Shown here: positions 5,606 to 8,820 of the stretch, in pieces
Numbering within the stretch: position 1 is the stretch's first letter
Layout: every line of letters begins with the position of its first letter
NCBI GenBank assembly: GCA_009923125.1
Contig: RFUD01000073.1
Coordinates: forward strand, 1-8,820
Direction: 5' to 3'
Length of the DNA: 8,820 bases
Source: Planctomycetia bacterium
GTDB taxonomy: Bacteria > Planctomycetota > Planctomycetia > Pirellulales > UBA1268
Notes under the pieces: generated by a model
The model's input: the letters and a program-made list of their open reading frames with translations, nothing else
Databases searched by the model: none
What the model was told of the DNA's origin: nothing
Made by a program: the position numbers and the translations under genes

Positions 5606-5635
5606 GGGGGGCGTGGCGGGGTGGCGGGCAACGGG
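5606..5635 (+). other. Potential G-quadruplex motif
   Basis: Four G runs (5606-5611, 5618-5621, 5626-5628, 5633-5635) are separated by loops of 6, 4 and 4 bases, satisfying the standard G3+N1-7 pattern on the plus strand. It lies 8-38 bases upstream of the secreted-protein start and 55-85 bases upstream of the antiporter start, so it could affect both. Such motifs also arise by chance in GC-rich DNA. Confidence 0.5.
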
Positions 5636-5645
5636 CCGCGGCCCG
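5632..5645. promoter_or_regulatory. 14-bp perfect palindrome, candidate operator
   Basis: CGGGCCGCGGCCCG is its own reverse complement and lies near the midpoint between the divergent starts at 5597 and 5691. Its position suits a shared operator for a dimeric regulator, but it shares its first bases with the last G run of the quadruplex motif and no regulator is identifiable. Confidence 0.35.
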
Positions 5646-5690
5646 CACGGCGGAAAAACAGGGGCGGAAGGCCGGCCAGACTTGGGGGGC

Positions 5691-7532
5691 ATGTTCCTCT
5701 CCGACCTGCTCGTCGTCTTCGCCGTCACCGCCGTGGTGGTGTTCCTGTTCGGGCGGGCCAGGGTGCCGAGTGTGGTGGGACTGCTGGTTTCGGGGGTGCT
5801 CGTCGGCCCGTACGGGCTGTCGCTCGTGGCCGACGTGGAGAGCGTCAAACTGCTCGCCGAGATCGGCGTGATCGTGCTGCTGTTCACGGTCGGTCTGGAG
5901 TTCTCCACGTCGCGGCTGATGGGCATGCTGCCGCTGATGGCGCGGATCGGCCTGCCGGAGATCGTGGGCACGACCGTGATCGTGACCGCCGCCACCTGGT
6001 GGTATCTCGGCACGTTCGCCCAGGCGGTGTTCGCCGGCCTGCTCGTGGCGATGTCGAGCACGGCGATCGTGCTCAAGTCGCTTGCCGACCGCGGCGAGAG
6101 CGGCACGCCCCAGGCGCGGATCGCCGTGGCGGTCCTGCTGCTGCAGGACCTGCTCGTGGTGGCCGTGATGCTCGTGGTGCCCTTGCTCGCCGATGCGGCC
6201 GGCACGGCGTCCGTGCCGACGGCCGCAACCGCGGCGGCACACGCACCCGCGTTGTTCGCCAATCCGCTCGCCGCGGTCGTGGCCGGGATGGCCGTGGTCG
6301 CCGCCGTGTTCCTCGTGGGCCGTCGGCTGGTGCCCGCGGTGCTGCACGAGGTCGTGCGGCAGCGGAACCGCGAGCTGTTCCTGATCACGATCGTGCTCGT
6401 CTGCCTGGGCACGGCGGCCATCACGGCCCAGGTCGGGCTGTCGCTGTCGGTCGGGGCCTTCCTCGCGGGCCTGTCGCTCGCCGAGAGCGAATACGGACAC
6501 CAGGCCTTCACCGAGGTCCTGCCCTTCCGCGATACGCTGGCCAGCCTGTTCTTCGTCTCGGTCGGCATGCTGCTCGACATCCGCTTCCTCGTGGCCAACC
6601 TCGGCCTGGTGGTGGCGACGGTGGTGGCGATCGTGGTCGCCAAGACGCTGGTCACCGCGGTGCCGGCGATGCTGGCGGGGTTTCCTCCGCGCACCAGCCT
6701 GCTCGCCGGGGCCGGCATCGCCCAGGTCGGCGAGTTTTCGTTCGTGCTCGGATCGCGCGGGGCGGAGGCTGGACTGCTCGACGCCCGCGACTACCAGACG
6801 TTCCTCGCCGCCGCCGTGGTGACGATGGCGGCCACGCCGTTCTTCGCCGCCGGGCTGCCGCTCCTGCTCGAACGGCTCGCCCGCGGCGGACGGTTCGCCG
6901 GATGGCTGCGGGAGCCCGCCGCGGAGCCAGGGGGGCCCGCCCTGGCCGACCACGTGATCATCTCCGGTTTCGGGCTCAATGGCCGCAACCTCGCCGCGGC
7001 GCTCGGCGAGTTCGGCGTGCCGCACGTGATTCTCGAACTCAACCCGCAGACCGTGCGCGAGGAACTGCGGCTCGGCCGGGACATCCGCTATGGCGACTGC
7101 ACCCGCGCCCCCGTTCTCGCCCATGCGGGGTTGGAGCGCGCGCGGGCCTACGTGATCGCGATCTCCGATCCGGCGAGCACCAGGCGCAGCGTGCGGGTGG
7201 CCCGGGAGCTCGCTCCGGCCGTGCGGATTCTCGTGCGCACGGAACACCTCGCCGAGGTGGACGAACTGCGGACGCTCGGGGCCGACGAGGTCGTCCCCGC
7301 GGAGTTCGAGACGGCGCTGACCCTGTTCGACCGGGTCCTGGGGCTGTACGCCGTGCCCGAGGAGACGATCGACGCCATGATCGACAGGATGCGACTGGAG
7401 AACTACGGGTTTCTGCGGGCGGGCCGGTCGCGACGGCAGGATGTTCCGCCGGGTTCCCCTTCCGGTCCGCCCGGTGCATCATGGAAGGACGTCGGACAGG
7501 GGCCCGCGGCGGGTGGAGAGAAACGGTCATGA
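5691..7532 (+). CDS. KefB/KefC-like CPA2 cation:proton antiporter with RCK_N domain
   Basis: A 613-aa inner-membrane monovalent cation/H+ antiporter. Residues 1-395 are the hydrophobic CPA2 exchanger domain (roughly 12 helices). It includes 'SSTAIVLKSLADRG' (122-135), the Gln-Asp pair of KefB/C-type transporters in 'LLLQDLL' (Q152-D153), 'PFRDTLASLFFVSVGMLLD' (278-296) and 'AGAGIAQVGEFSFVL' (339-353). Residues 420-545 form a Rossmann RCK_N (TrkA-N) domain with 'GFGLNGRNLA' (426-435) and 'GDCTRAPVL' (468-476), expected to sense NAD(H) or nucleotides. After about residue 570 there is no RCK_C domain, only a Gly/Pro/Arg-rich tail. K+ efflux is a likely role; Na+ cannot be excluded. The ATG at 5691 places the first helix at the N-terminus; an in-frame ATG at 5601 would add 30 non-hydrophobic residues. 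The ribosome binding site is weak (a G run ending 2 bases before the ATG). The stop overlaps the next gene by 4 bp. Confidence 0.95.
   Translation: MFLSDLLVVFAVTAVVVFLFGRARVPSVVGLLVSGVLVGPYGLSLVADVESVKLLAEIGVIVLLFTVGLEFSTSRLMGMLPLMARIGLPEIVGTTVIVTAATWWYLGTFAQAVFAGLLVAMSSTAIVLKSLADRGESGTPQARIAVAVLLLQDLLVVAVMLVVPLLADAAGTASVPTAATAAAHAPALFANPLAAVVAGMAVVAAVFLVGRRLVPAVLHEVVRQRNRELFLITIVLVCLGTAAITAQVGLSLSVGAFLAGLSLAESEYGHQAFTEVLPFRDTLASLFFVSVGMLLDIRFLVANLGLVVATVVAIVVAKTLVTAVPAMLAGFPPRTSLLAGAGIAQVGEFSFVLGSRGAEAGLLDARDYQTFLAAAVVTMAATPFFAAGLPLLLERLARGGRFAGWLREPAAEPGGPALADHVIISGFGLNGRNLAAALGEFGVPHVILELNPQTVREELRLGRDIRYGDCTRAPVLAHAGLERARAYVIAISDPASTRRSVRVARELAPAVRILVRTEHLAEVDELRTLGADEVVPAEFETALTLFDRVLGLYAVPEETIDAMIDRMRLENYGFLRAGRSRRQDVPPGSPSGPPGASWKDVGQGPAAGGEKRS
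7515..7520 (+). promoter_or_regulatory. Ribosome binding site of the beta-propeller gene
   Basis: GGAGAG 8 bases before the ATG at 7529 (11 before the adjacent ATG at 7532). It lies inside the antiporter's last codons and supports independent initiation at the ATGA overlap. Confidence 0.7.
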
Positions 7533-8820
7533 TGCGATCCTGGAGAGCCGTGGCGGTGGCGGTGCTCGCGACGCTCGTCGGCGCGGCAGGCGCCGCCCGC
7601 GCCGAAGGTTGGCCGCAGTGGCGCGGCCCGGAAGGCCAGGGCCACGCGCCGACCGCCCGTGATCTGCCCGTCGCCTGGAGCGAGTCGGAGAACGTGTCGT
7701 GGAAGACACCGCTTCCGGGCCGCGGCTGGTCGTCACCGGTGCTCGACGAGGAGCACGTCTGGGTGACCACCGCGGTCGAGACCGCCGCCGACGACGCGGA
7801 GAAGGCCGCGCTGCTCGCCGGCACGATCAACAAGCAGCCGGTCGAGGTGGCACGGGCCGTGACGATGCGCGCCCTGGCCGTGGACCGCGACACCGGCCGG
7901 ATCGCCCACGACGTCGAACTGTTCACCGTCGAGAAGCCCCAGCCGATCCACAAGCTCAACTCGTTCGCCTCACCGTCCCCCGTGCTCGCCGACGGCAGGC
8001 TGTTCTGCCACTTCGGCGACTACGGCACGGCCTGCATCGACACGCGGGCCGCCACGGTCCTGTGGGTCAACCGCGACCTGCGGCTGGACCACATGAACGG
8101 CCCGGGCAGCACGCCGGCGCTGTGGCGGGACCGGCTCGTCATCCCCTGCGACGGCAGCGACGTGCAGTACGTCGCGGCGCTCGACACGGCGACCGGCCGG
8201 GTCGCGTGGAAGACCCCGCGGTCGGGCCCGCTCAACGACAATCCCGACCTCAAGAAAGCCTACGGCACGCCGCTCGTCGTTCCCCTCGATGGTGGCGACG
8301 TCGTCGTGTCGCCGGGCGCCGACTGGGTGTATGGCTACGATCCGGCGACGGGCGCGGAACTCTGGCGGCTGGCGTACGGCGCGCTTGGCTTCTCGATCGT
8401 GCCCCGCCCGGTCGTCGCGCACGGCCTCGTCTACATGAGCACGAGTTTCACGAAGCCGGAGGTGCTCGCCGTGCGGCCCGGTGGCGGCGGCCGCGAGCCC
8501 GGGATCGTGTGGCGTCAGGCGCGGGGCGCACCGAGCATGCCGTCGCCCCTGGCCGTCGGCGACGAACTGTACGTGGTGAGCGACAAGGGGATCGCCACCT
8601 GCCTGGACGCACAGACCGGGGAGGTCGTCTGGTCGGAGCGCCTGGGGGGAAATTTCTCGTCGTCGCCCCTGTTCGCCGACGGCAGGATCTACGTGGGCAA
8701 CCGCGACGGTGCCACCTTCGTGATCAGGCCCGGACGCTCGTTCGAACGGCTCGCGACGAACCAGCTCGATGGCCAGATCTTCGCCACGCCCGCGGCGGTC
8801 GGCCGGGCCATCTATCTGCG
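7529..8820 (+). CDS. Secreted PQQ-like beta-propeller (BamB-like) protein, 3' truncated
   Basis: The frame starts at ATG 7529 and stays open to the window edge (430 codons plus 2 bases). Residues 1-25 are a Sec signal peptide ending 'AARA'. Then comes 'WPQWRGPEGQG' (28-38), the opening typical of planctomycete PQQ-binding-like/BamB-type proteins, and 'NVSWKTPLPGRGWSSPVL' (55-72). Propeller blades show the recurrent 'D-x-x-TG-x-x-x-W' turn: 'ALDTATGRVAWKTP' (217-230), 'GYDPATGAELWR' (269-280), 'CLDAQTGEVVWSERL' (358-372). Full-length relatives have about this size or slightly more, so little is probably missing. These propellers usually act in the periplasm or at the outer membrane; most planctomycete paralogues lack the dehydrogenase residues and have no assigned reaction, so true PQQ binding is doubtful. 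The ATGA overlap with the antiporter stop indicates an operon. Confidence 0.93.
   Translation, partial: MMRSWRAVAVAVLATLVGAAGAARAEGWPQWRGPEGQGHAPTARDLPVAWSESENVSWKTPLPGRGWSSPVLDEEHVWVTTAVETAADDAEKAALLAGTINKQPVEVARAVTMRALAVDRDTGRIAHDVELFTVEKPQPIHKLNSFASPSPVLADGRLFCHFGDYGTACIDTRAATVLWVNRDLRLDHMNGPGSTPALWRDRLVIPCDGSDVQYVAALDTATGRVAWKTPRSGPLNDNPDLKKAYGTPLVVPLDGGDVVVSPGADWVYGYDPATGAELWRLAYGALGFSIVPRPVVAHGLVYMSTSFTKPEVLAVRPGGGGREPGIVWRQARGAPSMPSPLAVGDELYVVSDKGIATCLDAQTGEVVWSERLGGNFSSSPLFADGRIYVGNRDGATFVIRPGRSFERLATNQLDGQIFATPAAVGRAIYL

Larger units (their letters stand above)
5598..5690. promoter_or_regulatory. Divergent intergenic region between secreted protein and antiporter
   Basis: This 93-bp region must carry the 5' signals of two divergent genes. 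No clear -10/-35 boxes are visible. It contains a G-quadruplex motif on the plus strand and a 14-bp perfect palindrome near its midpoint. Part could be coding if the antiporter starts at the in-frame ATG at 5601. Confidence 0.55.

Noticed and set aside
5385..5690. Longer N-terminus for the antiporter (starts at 5385 or 5601).
   Set aside because: Start 5385 overlaps the divergent secreted-protein gene by over 200 bp. Start 5601 adds a Gly/Arg-rich stretch before the first helix with no better ribosome binding site; it remains a minor possibility.
4794..7247. An 817-codon open frame on the minus strand running through the antiporter and the secreted protein.
   Set aside because: Only the last 267 codons have protein-like features (signal peptide, beta-rich domain). 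The rest is His/Arg/Gly/Asp-rich shadow sequence antisense to the strongly supported antiporter. An automated caller could wrongly fuse the two.
1..8820. tRNA or rRNA genes, CRISPR arrays, insertion sequences, phage genes or a defence island.
   Set aside because: I found no regularly spaced repeats, transposase motifs, long terminal inverted repeats or recognisable RNA gene; base composition appears uniform and the gene content looks like core chromosome.

Overview
The window is GC-rich throughout, with tightly packed genes. It most likely comes from a planctomycete (a Pirellula-like lineage) chromosome. The main clue is a secreted PQQ-like beta-propeller protein beginning with the 'WPQWRGP' signature that is very common in that phylum. 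A CsrA, an RNA-specificity-type MBL/beta-CASP protein and several small secreted or membrane proteins of no recognisable family fit this too. The assignment comes from protein style only; there is no rRNA or other marker gene here.

Layout. (1) 1-1296, plus strand: the C-terminal part of a PhoR-type sensor histidine kinase, cut by the left window edge. (2) 1309-5597, minus strand: five genes in the transcriptional order secreted protein (267 aa), csrA, membrane-anchored protein (239 aa), MBL/beta-CASP putative ribonuclease, LOG-family nucleotide phosphoribohydrolase. The last four are closely packed (4-bp overlap, 73-bp gap, 25-bp gap) and could form one operon; csrA is separated from the secreted-protein gene by a 157-bp leader. 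(3) 5598-5690: a short divergent intergenic region with a G-quadruplex motif and a 14-bp palindrome. (4) 5691-8820, plus strand: a KefB/KefC-like CPA2 cation/proton antiporter, overlapped by 4 bp by the start of the PQQ-like beta-propeller gene, which runs off the right edge.

How the genes may work together. csrA, the beta-CASP protein and the LOG enzyme suggest an RNA-centred group: translational control, RNA cleavage and nucleotide salvage. This is an inference from neighbourhood. The stop of csrA and the start of the membrane protein share GTGA, so their translation is probably coupled. The csrA leader has a GGA-loop hairpin and a GGA-containing Shine-Dalgarno, the usual ingredients of CsrA autoregulation. 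The antiporter/beta-propeller pair forms a second, envelope-oriented unit.

Striking DNA structure: the convergent kinase and LOG genes both end in the same ten bases, so their two 3' ends form a perfect 10-bp inverted repeat that contains both stop codons, with the 12-bp intergenic space as the loop. I see no tRNA, rRNA, CRISPR array, insertion sequence or recognisable defence system. The long open frames antisense to the real genes are GC-bias shadows.
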